The notes beneath the pieces were generated by a model, which saw only the letters and a list, made by a program, of their open reading frames with translations, was not told where the DNA came from and did no database searches. Shown here one piece after another: positions 8,149-15,047 of a DNA stretch of 40,087 nt. Where the stretch lies: positions 1-40,087 of the forward strand of contig JBFLVN010000004.1 in assembly GCA_040758475.1 (NCBI GenBank), read 5' to 3'. The first letter of the stretch is position 1. Each line of letters begins with the position of its first letter. Source of the stretch: JBFLVN01 sp040758475. GTDB taxonomy: Bacteria > JAGRBM01. A program made the position numbers and the translations under genes.

Positions 8149-9147
8149 CTAGGGAACAGCTACGAAGGGATCGGCTGGCAAGTTATCGACCGGCGTACAC
8201 TGGACGGCCGATGGATCGGCGCTCAGGCACGGCCGCGGGTTTCCATAGGCTGGGGCGTAACTGGTGCCATGAACGCGGGTTTCCACGGTGATGGTTCCCT
8301 CCTCGCTACTGGGCGGAAAGAGATCCGCCGTGGTCGAAAGGGCAAAGTGGTCATCTCCGCCGCCCACGTAACTTAAATTCTGCGGTCCCGGAGTGCCCGT
8401 CACGGGAAATACCGCTGTCCCCGGGTTGTTCGTATTCACGAAGCGGGCCGTAACCCGGTAAAGGGCGGGGAAATTATTAATAATGGCGTCCAGATCGAGG
8501 GCTCCATCCCCCACCACCCGTATTTCCACGAGGATGGGATCGGGACTGCCCACCGTAACGGCATGCTGGTTGGAAACAGAAGGGGGCTGGACGATCGCGA
8601 CGGAGGAAGCCGTGGGGGATACGGCGGTTCCAAGTACCTGGAACGTGCCGAGTTCAAACGTGAGCGCGGAGGCAAGGCCGTCGGAGTAATCATCGTCGAG
8701 GAAAGGGACCGATACCGGCGGATCGGGATCGTTTTGCTGGGCCATGTACGAAACCAAAGAGAGCCCCGGGGCGAGCAAAGGCGCTTCCACGGGAAGGCGA
8801 ACGGTCACCGGGGCGGATAACGGAAAATCGGCGGGTTCTACGTCCAACGAAGGAGAGATCGTAAGGTTTCCACCATGCAGAGGACCTATCGGTTCTTCAC
8901 TTGCAAATAATTGGACCTGTACTTCCTCCGCTACCGTTCCGGGCGGAATGATTACGGCGGCACCGAAATAGGGGCTGCCGGCGTCGGTCACTTCAATAGT
9001 CCCGCCACCCGCTCCGACGGGTCCTTCGGCGAGCGGCACGTCCACGCTATTCCCCGTCCGCGTGGCGCCGGGGCAGCCGGAGAGGGCCATAAAGCCGGGA
9101 ACGAGGCAGAAGAGCGCCAAAAGGATTCGAAGGCGGCGCGCGGTCAC
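8149..9147 (-). CDS. Surface lipoprotein, short paralog of the FG-GAP protein N-terminal half
   Basis: The GTG at 9147 gives 332 residues with a basic start and a lipoprotein signal ending ALSGC. The start is chosen over the longer open frame because it yields the signal and is preceded by GGGAGAG. The mature part has GTIEVTDAGSPYFGAAV, PFLDDDYSDGLAS and GTPGPQNLSYVGGGDD, each closely matched in the FG-GAP protein. It ends at FVAVP with two stops in a row, just where the paralog goes on into its Pro run and propeller repeats. The GTG overlaps the TGA of the upstream TIGR02147 gene (GTGA), so translation is probably coupled. It should sit on the cell surface or in the periplasm; function unknown. 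Confidence 0.8.
   Translation of the reverse strand: MTARRLRILLALFCLVPGFMALSGCPGATRTGNSVDVPLAEGPVGAGGGTIEVTDAGSPYFGAAVIIPPGTVAEEVQVQLFASEEPIGPLHGGNLTISPSLDVEPADFPLSAPVTVRLPVEAPLLAPGLSLVSYMAQQNDPDPPVSVPFLDDDYSDGLASALTFELGTFQVLGTAVSPTASSVAIVQPPSVSNQHAVTVGSPDPILVEIRVVGDGALDLDAIINNFPALYRVTARFVNTNNPGTAVFPVTGTPGPQNLSYVGGGDDHFALSTTADLFPPSSEEGTITVETRVHGTSYAPAYGNPRPCLSADPSAVQCTPVDNLPADPFVAVP
8292..8409. repeat. Diverged tandem duplication, second copy at 6871-6988
   Basis: These about 118 bases align at the DNA level with 6871-6988, mostly with third-position changes. Both encode the TADLFPPSSE and GTPGPQNLSYVGGGDD region of the two paralogous surface proteins. The DNA similarity appears higher here than in flanking parts of the pair, consistent with recent duplication or gene conversion. 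Confidence 0.6.
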
Positions 9148-10025
9148 GGGTTCTCTCCCTGGCTCCGGGTGAGGGGGAAGAGCTGGAAGCCGAAGAGGAA
9201 AATCTCGTGCCGCGAGTCCTTGCAAGCGGCGCTTTCGGATTCTTTCTCGATCAAGGCCATGATTTCATCCTGGAACGAGATGACCTTCTCGCAAATGGTT
9301 TTGTAGAGGGCTTCCGGGATCGACATGGTGAGCGAGGTGATGTTGCGCTGATCGCTCGGAATCTCGTCGACGGCGCGGCCGGCCCGCTCCAGCATGGCGC
9401 GGTGGTAGTTGCGCACGGCGAGGGACTGAAGCTGGGGCGGCGTGGTGAGAAAGGGGCTCGCCGCTTTCAAGGCGCCGCCGTCCCCCCGCACGGCCAGGCC
9501 GGTCTCTTCCAGCAACCGGAGGATGGCCTTGGCCTCGGCGGGAGCGATCGCCCCTCCCAGGCGCCGGGCGATCCATCCGGGATCTTCCTGGAAATCCGGA
9601 AGGAGGAGCATCTCCCGGATCGGGAGGCCGTACCAATGGGAGTAGATTTCGTACTGGGCTTTCTCGAATTTCAGGGCCTTGCTGGGCCGCGCCGATTTCC
9701 CGCGGAGCCTCGTGTAGTAGCGGTTGCGCTCCTCGTCCGTACGGGCCGCACTCAAGAGGACGAGGATCTCGAATTCCTCCGCTTCCTTTCCGGCGAGGCC
9801 GAGTCCTTTAATAAAGCGGGGAATGGACTGGAGGGAGATGTCCCGGCGTCCCTCGATGACGAGCTTGAGGAAACTGGGCGAGGCGTAACCCGCCCGCTGG
9901 GAGAAGTAGCGGAAGGAAAAACGGGGGTTGGCCGCTTTGAGGTAAACGACCAAATCCCGCAAGTATTCGCGGTAGTGCTTGTACTGGCCGGGCGATGGCC
10001 GGCCGGGATGATCCGCCTCTGACAC
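9144..10025 (-). CDS. TIGR02147 family protein (putative regulator)
   Basis: The 293 residues match the TIGR02147/DUF4423 family first noted in Fibrobacter and common in deltaproteobacteria. Visible features are YREYLRDLVVYLKAANPRFS near residue 18, the helix-turn-helix-like RYFSQRAGYASPSFLKLVIE near 39-60, ERNRYYTRLRG and SHWYGLPIREML. Family members are thought to be DNA-binding regulators, but no target is known to me. The start is GTG at 10025, just after the conserved domain would need to begin, and it lies about 8 bases from a strong promoter. The last residues (PLTRSQGENP) come from a CCCTCACCC/AGGGAGAG repeat-like sequence. The TGA overlaps the GTG of the surface lipoprotein gene, suggesting a functional pair. 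Confidence 0.85.
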   Translation of the reverse strand: MSEADHPGRPSPGQYKHYREYLRDLVVYLKAANPRFSFRYFSQRAGYASPSFLKLVIEGRRDISLQSIPRFIKGLGLAGKEAEEFEILVLLSAARTDEERNRYYTRLRGKSARPSKALKFEKAQYEIYSHWYGLPIREMLLLPDFQEDPGWIARRLGGAIAPAEAKAILRLLEETGLAVRGDGGALKAASPFLTTPPQLQSLAVRNYHRAMLERAGRAVDEIPSDQRNITSLTMSIPEALYKTICEKVISFQDEIMALIEKESESAACKDSRHEIFLFGFQLFPLTRSQGENP

Positions 10026-10032
10026 GGGCCTG

Positions 10033-10061
10033 ATGATTCAAGGCGGCGTAATAATTGTCAA
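10033..10061 (-). promoter_or_regulatory. Strong candidate promoter giving a leaderless transcript
   Basis: On the minus strand a perfect TTGACA (10061-10056) is followed by exactly 17 bases and AATCAT (10038-10033, 4 of 6). The expected transcript start, about 7 bases beyond, falls at the GTG start codon at 10025 of the TIGR02147 gene, so the message would have almost no leader. It lies in the 64-base gap after tetR. Confidence 0.55.
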
Positions 10062-10089
10062 TGAAGGCGGATACCGTGCCGCGGGGCAC

Positions 10090-10740
10090 CTATTTCTTCC
10101 CCTTCCGCATCTCGAAGTACATCCGCAGGGGCGGCTCCACGTTCTTGACGAGGAAGTCGAAGGCGGCGTTCATGCGCTCGGGGGTGAAGTAGGGAAGGGT
10201 GATGGTGAGCGATGCGAGGCCGTGGGCGAGGCCCCAGAGGATGTCCTGGGCCGGGCCGCCCGCTTCGCGGCTCGCGTCGTCGAGAAGGCCCAGGTTTTTG
10301 AGGTTCTCCCGGAGCCTGGCGAAGATGGCCGGGCCCACGGTCTCGCTCACTTTGTCGACATCGAGCATCCCCGGCGGGCGGCTCATGAACAGAAGGCGGT
10401 AGAGGTCGGGGTTTTCCGTTGCAAAGCGGAGGTACGCCCGGCCGATGCCGGAGAGGTACTGGGCGAAATCCGCCGAGGGGACGTCCAGGTAGCGGGCGAG
10501 TTTCTCGAAGCCGTCCTGGGCGACGGCGGCGACGATCTCGTCCTTGTTCTTGTAGTAGCTGTAGAGCGCGCGGGGCGTATAACCCGTGCGCTCGGCTAGC
10601 TTGCGGACGGAGAATTTTTCGTACCCCATCTCCGCGTAAAGGGCGATGGCGGCCTTCAGAATCCGCTCCCGCGTTTCTTCCTTGGCTTCCTTGGACCTGG
10701 CCCGAAACCCGCCGATCTTGCGCTCCGGCTGTGCGCTCAT
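10090..10740 (-). CDS. TetR/AcrR family transcriptional regulator
   Basis: The 216-residue protein has the standard TetR N-terminal DNA-binding domain at about 20-68: RERILKAAIALYAEMGYEKF, then the recognition helix region VRKLAERTGYTPRALYSYYK with the typical NKDEIV that follows. The C-terminal half (LRFATENPDLYRLLFMSRPP) resembles the WHG-type ligand domain of TetR proteins. The ATG at 10740 has a GGGG-rich ribosome site. A 12-base palindrome lies 29 bases upstream inside a promoter-like arrangement, suggesting autoregulation. Upstream on the same strand is etfBA, cut off by a terminator; downstream is the TIGR02147 gene. Targets may include etfBA or the surface-protein genes, which is inference. 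Confidence 0.9.
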   Translation of the reverse strand: MSAQPERKIGGFRARSKEAKEETRERILKAAIALYAEMGYEKFSVRKLAERTGYTPRALYSYYKNKDEIVAAVAQDGFEKLARYLDVPSADFAQYLSGIGRAYLRFATENPDLYRLLFMSRPPGMLDVDKVSETVGPAIFARLRENLKNLGLLDDASREAGGPAQDILWGLAHGLASLTITLPYFTPERMNAAFDFLVKNVEPPLRMYFEMRKGKK

Positions 10741-10768
10741 TTCCCCGACCCTTTCAAGCCGTTATGAC

Positions 10769-10780
10769 TTGCCCGGGCAA
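10769..10780. promoter_or_regulatory. Candidate TetR operator (TTGCCCGGGCAA)
   Basis: This perfect 12-base palindrome sits 29 bases before the tetR start. On the minus strand it falls in a 17-base spacer between TGGAAA and CATAAC, each matching the sigma70 boxes at 4 of 6 positions. Binding there would block the promoter, the usual arrangement for TetR self-control. Confidence 0.45.
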
Positions 10781-10812
10781 TTATTTCCACCCCCGTGAAA
10801 AAAGCACCGTCC

Positions 10813-10845
10813 AAACAAAAACCCCCGGGGATCGCCCGGGGGTTT
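10813..10845 (-). terminator. Rho-independent terminator of etfBA
   Basis: On the minus strand the arms AAACCCCCGGG and CCCGGGGGTTT close over the loop CGAT and run into TTTGTTT. It lies 26 bases beyond the etfA stop and before tetR, so it ends the etf transcript. Confidence 0.8.
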
Positions 10846-10870
10846 CCGCTTTCTTGCCCGCCCGAGAGGA

Positions 10871-11866
10871 TCAGCCCTCGGCGAGAAGCTTTTTAAACTC
10901 GTCCGTGAGCGCCGGGGCCACCTTGAAGAGGTCGTCCACGATGCCGTAGTCGGCAATCTTGAAGATGGGGGCGTCGGGGTCCTTGTTGATGGCGCAGATC
11001 ACCTTGCTCGTGCGCATGCCGGCCAAATGCTGGATGGCGCCCGAGATGCCGAAGCCCAGGTAGAGCTCGGGGTTTACGACCCGGCCCGTCTGGCCGATCT
11101 GCATTTCGTGGGGGGCGTAACCCGAATCGACCGCCGCGCGGGAGGCGCCCACGGTGGCGCCGATCACGTCGGCCAGGTCGTTCAAGATCTTGAAGTTCTC
11201 CGGGGCCTTGAGGGCCCGGCCGCCCGAGACGATCCGTTCGGCTTCGGTCAGGTCCGCCTTGGCCGAGGCCTTGGTCTGGAGTTCGACGAGCTTGCAGCGG
11301 ATCTGGACGCCATCCAAAGCGCCCGCCACGTCCGCCACTTCGGCCGCGCCCGAACCATCCGGCGAAGCCGGAAAGGTGTTGGGACGGACCGAGGCGATCT
11401 GGGGACGGGCCTTGGGGATCGTAAGGCGCATGTGAATTTTGCCCGAGAGCGCCGGGCGGCGGGCTTCGAGAAGTCCCTGGCCGTTTACTTCGAGGCCCAT
11501 GCAGTCGGTAAGGCACCCGGTATTGAGGCGTTGGGCGAGACGGGCGGAGAGATCGCGCCCCATGGCTGTGGCGCCCGAGAGAAAGATCGCGGGTTTTTCC
11601 TGGCCGATGGCCTTGGCGCAGGCGGCCACGTAGCCCTCGGTCGAGTAATTGCCAAGATCGGCGTGGTCGGCCACGAGCACCTTGGTCACGCCGAACTTTC
11701 CGAGATCGGCCGCTTTGCCTTTCACACCGCTCCCGGCGAAGACCGCCGTGAGCTTTCCACCGGTCTTGCCGGCGAGTTCCTTGCCGATGGTCGCGAGCTG
11801 GCGGGTGATCTTCTTGACCTCACCGCCCCGGTGCTCGACGAAAATCATCACGTCCTTGTCTGCCAT
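10871..11866 (-). CDS. etfA: Electron transfer flavoprotein, alpha subunit
   Basis: EtfA binds FAD and, with EtfB, carries electrons from acyl-CoA and related dehydrogenases to the quinone pool through ETF-quinone oxidoreductase. At 331 residues it has normal length. The N-terminal domain holds LSGATAMGRDLSARLAQRL at about 97-115. The C-terminal FAD domain, about 213-320, shows VGASRAAVDSGY, QIGQTGRVVNPELYLGFG, ISGAIQHLAGM and INKDPDAPIFKIADYG. All are family hallmarks. The ATG follows GGAGG. EtfB is encoded 33 bases upstream in the usual etfB-etfA order, and a strong terminator follows. No extra ferredoxin domain is present, which argues for a simple, non-fused ETF. Confidence 0.96.
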   Translation of the reverse strand: MADKDVMIFVEHRGGEVKKITRQLATIGKELAGKTGGKLTAVFAGSGVKGKAADLGKFGVTKVLVADHADLGNYSTEGYVAACAKAIGQEKPAIFLSGATAMGRDLSARLAQRLNTGCLTDCMGLEVNGQGLLEARRPALSGKIHMRLTIPKARPQIASVRPNTFPASPDGSGAAEVADVAGALDGVQIRCKLVELQTKASAKADLTEAERIVSGGRALKAPENFKILNDLADVIGATVGASRAAVDSGYAPHEMQIGQTGRVVNPELYLGFGISGAIQHLAGMRTSKVICAINKDPDAPIFKIADYGIVDDLFKVAPALTDEFKKLLAEG

Positions 11867-11899
11867 GTGAATGTTCCTCCGTGTTCCTTTGGGGCGGCC

Positions 11900-12700
11900 T
11901 TAGATGACCTTGGCTTCTTCGCGCAGGAGCCGCACGAGTTCTTTGGCCGTCTGCGGGAGCTCGCCCTTGATGATGGTGTTGCGGCGCTTCTGTTCGGGGA
12001 TGAGCACTTCGACCGTATCCATCCGGGGTTCGAGGCCGTCGCCCGAAACACCGATGTCGGCAGGAGCCTTCTTGTCGAGCGGCTTTTTCTTGGCCTTCAT
12101 GATGCCCGGGAGCGAGGCGTAGCGGGGTTCGTTGATGCCCTTCTCGCAGGAGACGAGGGCGGGGAGCGTGAACTCCAGAATTTCCTCGCCGCCTTCCACG
12201 CGGCGGGTCGCCTTGGCCTTGGCGCCCTTGGCGAAGCCCGAGAGTTCGAGCTTGGTCACGATGTTGGCCTGGGGGATGTTGAGGATTTCGGCCACGCGGG
12301 ATTGGGTCTGGGCGAAGTCGCCGTCGATGGCCTGCTTGCCGCAGAGGACGATGTCGGCGTCGAGCGACTTGACGGCCGCCGCGAGCACGTTCGCCGTCAC
12401 GAAGGGATCGGCCTTTTCGAGGGCCGCGTCCCAAACCTGAAGGCCCGTGTCGGCGCCCATGGCGAGCGCCGTGCGGATCGTTTCGACGCAGCGGTCAGGG
12501 CCCACGCTCACGACGACAACGGCCGAATCGCCGCCCGCCTTTTCCTTGATGCGGAGGCCTTCTTCCACGGCGAATTCATCGTAGGGGTTCATCACCCACT
12601 TTACTTCGCCCGTATCCAGGGCTTTTCCGCCCGCGCCGATCTTGGGCTTGGTTTCCGTATCCGGAGTCTGTTTGACGAGCACTGCAATTTTCACGCGCAT
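11900..12700 (-). CDS. etfB: Electron transfer flavoprotein, beta subunit
   Basis: EtfB is the AMP-binding partner of EtfA. The 266-residue protein starts MRVKIAVLVKQTPDTE and has MNPYDEFAVEEGLRIKE (37-53), the nucleotide-binding segment ALAMGADTGLQV (78-89), CGKQAIDGD and the partner-recognition loop LPGIMKAKKKP (197-207). The ATG at 12700 is preceded by AAGGAGG; a longer open frame adds 18 residues without homology and is rejected. It is the first gene of the etfBA operon, whose promoter must lie in the 380-base gap shared with divergent thiS. No ETF-quinone oxidoreductase gene is in the window, but the crotonase near 31 kb would fit acyl-CoA metabolism. Confidence 0.96.
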   Translation of the reverse strand: MRVKIAVLVKQTPDTETKPKIGAGGKALDTGEVKWVMNPYDEFAVEEGLRIKEKAGGDSAVVVVSVGPDRCVETIRTALAMGADTGLQVWDAALEKADPFVTANVLAAAVKSLDADIVLCGKQAIDGDFAQTQSRVAEILNIPQANIVTKLELSGFAKGAKAKATRRVEGGEEILEFTLPALVSCEKGINEPRYASLPGIMKAKKKPLDKKAPADIGVSGDGLEPRMDTVEVLIPEQKRRNTIIKGELPQTAKELVRLLREEAKVI

Positions 12701-13080
12701 CTTCCTCCTTGCGGGAATCTTCCCCGCTTGCCGCACCGCGTCGGGCGCTTGCAAGACGCTCCTTCAGGAACGGACGGCGAAGTCCGAATCCGGCGAGCAG
12801 GGGGGTGTCACCTTTACTTCGGGCAGTTCCGGCCGGGCCGCGAGATCATCGAAGAACCGGCGAGGGACCAGGCCGCGCGGGGCGGTCCTCCCGAAAGCGC
12901 GCGGAAGCTAGCACGGGGTCTCCGGGGGGACAAATTGGAATGAAGGGTTTAAACCGGCCCTGACAGGGGCGTCAGGGGCAAAGTGAGCGGCGGTTACTTG
13001 GGCCCAAAACCCTCCTTTGCCTTGCGGGCGGGAGGCCATGGGTTTAGATTACGAACGACTGGGCCCTGCCCCACTTTGCC
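12701..13080. other. Divergent intergenic region between etfB and thiS
   Basis: This 380-base gap has no convincing gene. It holds two inverted repeats: the palindrome GGTTTAAACC at 12947-12956, and arms CCCTGAC (12958-12964) and GTCAGGG (12971-12977) around a 6-base loop. A weak promoter for thiS could be TTGCGG (13022-13027), a 17-base spacer and TAGATT (13045-13050). There is no recognisable THI-box (TPP riboswitch) before thiS. Confidence 0.4.
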
Positions 13081-13281
13081 ATGCAGCTCACGGTCAACGG
13101 CGAGAAACAACAGGTGCCCGACGGCCTGTCCGTCGGCGGGCTCCTCGCGCACCTCTCCGTGGACCGGGAAAAGGTGGCGGTCGAAGTGGACCGGCAAGTC
13201 GTCCCCAAGGCCCAGTACGAAGAAAAAAAGCTCTCCTCCGGCGCCCAGGTGGAGATCGTCCAGTTCGTGGGCGGAGGTTAA
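13081..13281 (+). CDS. thiS: Sulfur carrier protein ThiS
   Basis: ThiS is a ubiquitin-like protein whose C-terminal Gly is adenylated and turned into a thiocarboxylate that donates sulfur to the thiazole ring of thiamine, together with ThiG. The 66 residues match the family length, start MQLTVNGEKQQVPDGLSV, have LLAHLSVDREKVAVEVDRQV in the middle and end in QFVGGG, giving the required terminal Gly-Gly. No Shine-Dalgarno is visible before the ATG. ThiG, ThiF and ThiH are not nearby; instead aroC follows after 4 bases. A MoaD-like or other sulfur-transfer role is possible, but the motifs favour ThiS. Confidence 0.85.
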   Translation: MQLTVNGEKQQVPDGLSVGGLLAHLSVDREKVAVEVDRQVVPKAQYEEKKLSSGAQVEIVQFVGGG

Positions 13282-13285
13282 ATCC

Positions 13286-14359
13286 CTGAATACATTCGGC
13301 CAGCTCTTTCGTTTTACGACTTGGGGCGAGTCCCACGGCCCGGCCGTGGGCGTCGTCGTGGACGGCTGCCCGGCGGGCCTCGCCCTCTCGGAAGAAGACC
13401 TCCAGAAGGAACTCGACCGCCGCCGCCCGGGCCAAAGCAAGGTGGTCACGCAGCGCCAGGAAGCCGACAAAGCCGAAATCCTCTCGGGGGTCTTTCGCGG
13501 AAAGACGACGGGCCACCCCATCTCCGCGATCGTCCGCAACACGGACGCCCAGAGCAAGAAGTACGATGAAATCGAGCACATCTGGCGCCCGGGCCATGCT
13601 GATTACACCTACGACCAGAAGTACGGCATCCGCGATCACCGGGGCGGCGGGCGGAGCTCGGCCCGGGAGATGATCGGGCGGGTCGTGGCGGGGGTGATCG
13701 CGCAAAAGATCCTCGCCCCCCACGGCGTCAAGATCACGGCCTACACGACTCAGGTAGGAAGTGTCACCGCCAAGAAGCGCGACCTCTCGGCCATCGAGAA
13801 AAACATCGTCCGCACGGCCGATCCGGACGCGGCCGAAGCCATGATCAAAGCCATCGACGAGGCGCGGCTTGCGACCGATTCCATCGGCGGCGTCGTCGAG
13901 TGCGTGGCGAGCGGCGTCCCCGTGGGTCTTGGCGAGCCCGTCTACGGAAAACTGGACGCCCTTCTCTCCTTTGCCCTCATGAGCCTTAACGCCGTCAAAG
14001 GCGTCGAAATTGGGGACGGCTTTTCCTCGGTCACGATGCGCGGGAGCCAGAACAACGACCGGATGCGCGCCGGGAAAAACGGCCAAGTGACATTTGAGAC
14101 GAACCACGCCGGGGGAATCCTGGGCGGCATCAGCACGGGGCAAGACATCATCTGCCGCATCGCCATCAAACCGGCTTCGAGCATCGCCCTGGAACAGCCG
14201 GCCGTGGACCGGGAGGGGCGGGAAGTGCCGCTCAAAGTCGAAGGGCGCCACGACCCGTGCCTCTGTCCCCGGGCCGTGCCGGTGGTCGAAGCGATGGTGG
14301 CGATCGTCCTGGCCGACGCGCTACTGGCGGCGAAGGCCAGGGGGCAGCCGGCGCTCTGA
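13286..14359 (+). CDS. aroC: Chorismate synthase, probable CTG start
   Basis: AroC performs the last shikimate-pathway step, making chorismate from EPSP with reduced FMN. The 357 residues begin NTFGQLFRFTTWGESHGPAVG after the start and contain RRRPGQSKVVTQRQEADK, the signature RDHRGGGRSSARE, GSQNNDRMR and NHAGGILGGISTG, all typical. The conserved N-terminus fixes the start at CTG (13286). No ATG, GTG or TTG occurs in frame between the upstream coding region and this point, and GGAGG at 13273-13277 lies 8 bases ahead, inside the end of thiS. The gene is therefore tightly coupled to thiS. A sequencing change of the first base is the alternative. Confidence 0.95.
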   Translation: MNTFGQLFRFTTWGESHGPAVGVVVDGCPAGLALSEEDLQKELDRRRPGQSKVVTQRQEADKAEILSGVFRGKTTGHPISAIVRNTDAQSKKYDEIEHIWRPGHADYTYDQKYGIRDHRGGGRSSAREMIGRVVAGVIAQKILAPHGVKITAYTTQVGSVTAKKRDLSAIEKNIVRTADPDAAEAMIKAIDEARLATDSIGGVVECVASGVPVGLGEPVYGKLDALLSFALMSLNAVKGVEIGDGFSSVTMRGSQNNDRMRAGKNGQVTFETNHAGGILGGISTGQDIICRIAIKPASSIALEQPAVDREGREVPLKVEGRHDPCLCPRAVPVVEAMVAIVLADALLAAKARGQPAL

Positions 14360-14369
14360 GCGGCCCCTA

Positions 14370-14396
14370 TTGCCCCCTCCGGTTCGACGCTATAAT
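14370..14396 (+). promoter_or_regulatory. Candidate promoter for the HIQTEDSG protein gene
   Basis: A perfect TATAAT (14391-14396) lies 70 bases before the ATG at 14467. The best upstream box, TTGCCC at 14370-14375, leaves a 15-base spacer, shorter than usual, so the minus-35 assignment is uncertain. Confidence 0.4.
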
Positions 14397-14466
14397 AAGG
14401 ATTCCTTGAAAGCGGCCCGGCGCCCGAAAGCGGCCCGGGTCCGGTATTGCAACAAAGCGGGTTCCC

Positions 14467-14943
14467 ATGCTTCCGGGCTACAACCACAACGTCAAATACA
14501 AGAACCAGATCTACCACATCCAGACGGAGGACTCGGGGGTCGACAATCCCCACATCATCACCCTCCTCTACATCGGTGGGAACATCCTGGCGCGCCGCAA
14601 GACCTCCTACACGGACATCCTCAAGAACGAGAATTTGAAAGAAGTCGTGCGCGAGCTCATGCAGGAGCAGCACAAGCAGATGCTCCGCGATTTAAAGAAC
14701 GGCGTGTGCGACAAGCTCCTTGAGTCCTTCGCCAAGGGCGGGGCGCCGCTCGAAGCCCCCAAGGCCCAGGCGGCGGCCGCCGCTGCGCCGGCACCTCCCC
14801 CGCAACCCGCGCAAAAGACCATCGACATCGACCGGGGCGACGACGTGGAAAGCCCCTTTGGCGGCGACTTGATCAGCGACCGGAGCCTGGACGAGGTGAT
14901 CCTCTCCTACCTCGCCACGAGCGACAAGCCCGGCGGAGGCTGA
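14467..14943 (+). CDS. Conserved small protein of unknown function (HIQTEDSG type)
   Basis: The 158-residue protein has a conserved first half, LPGYNHNVKYKNQIYHIQTE followed by DSGVDNPHIITLLYIGGNIL and RRKTSY, which I recall from uncharacterised proteins of deltaproteobacteria. A helical part with LMQEQHKQMLRDL follows at about 60-85. The second half is an Ala/Pro linker and an acidic tail (ESPFGGDLISDRSLDEVILSYL). It has no signal peptide or membrane segment, so it should be cytoplasmic. A good minus-10 box lies upstream and a hairpin with a T run follows its stop, so it may be a single-gene transcript. Similar proteins have been seen with ATPase or type IV pilus genes, but I cannot assign a function. 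Confidence 0.75.
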   Translation: MLPGYNHNVKYKNQIYHIQTEDSGVDNPHIITLLYIGGNILARRKTSYTDILKNENLKEVVRELMQEQHKQMLRDLKNGVCDKLLESFAKGGAPLEAPKAQAAAAAAPAPPPQPAQKTIDIDRGDDVESPFGGDLISDRSLDEVILSYLATSDKPGGG

Positions 14944-14951
14944 TTTCTTCT

Positions 14952-14973
14952 CCGCCGCGCGGACGGCGGTTTT
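14952..14973 (+). terminator. Short hairpin with T run
   Basis: CCGCCG (14952-14957) and CGGCGG (14964-14969) form a stem followed by TTTT, 9 bases after the stop at 14943. The stem is short but purely GC. Confidence 0.45.
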
Positions 14974-15047
14974 GGGGATTGAGGGCATGCGGCCGTTTCC
15001 TTGAAGATCCCTCCCGCGGGGACGCCAAGGAGCGGCGGAACGCTCTC

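Noticed and set aside
11027..12943. A 638-codon open frame antisense to etfBA
   Set aside because: It lies wholly opposite two unmistakable genes; long antisense frames are common in GC-rich DNA and its protein has no recognisable motif.
12701..13080. TPP riboswitch in front of thiS
   Set aside because: The conserved THI-box segments (such as CTGAGA) are not seen in the gap.
14381..14390. GGTTCGA resembling a tRNA T-loop
   Set aside because: The flanking bases form no acceptor, D or anticodon stems; it precedes a promoter-like TATAAT.
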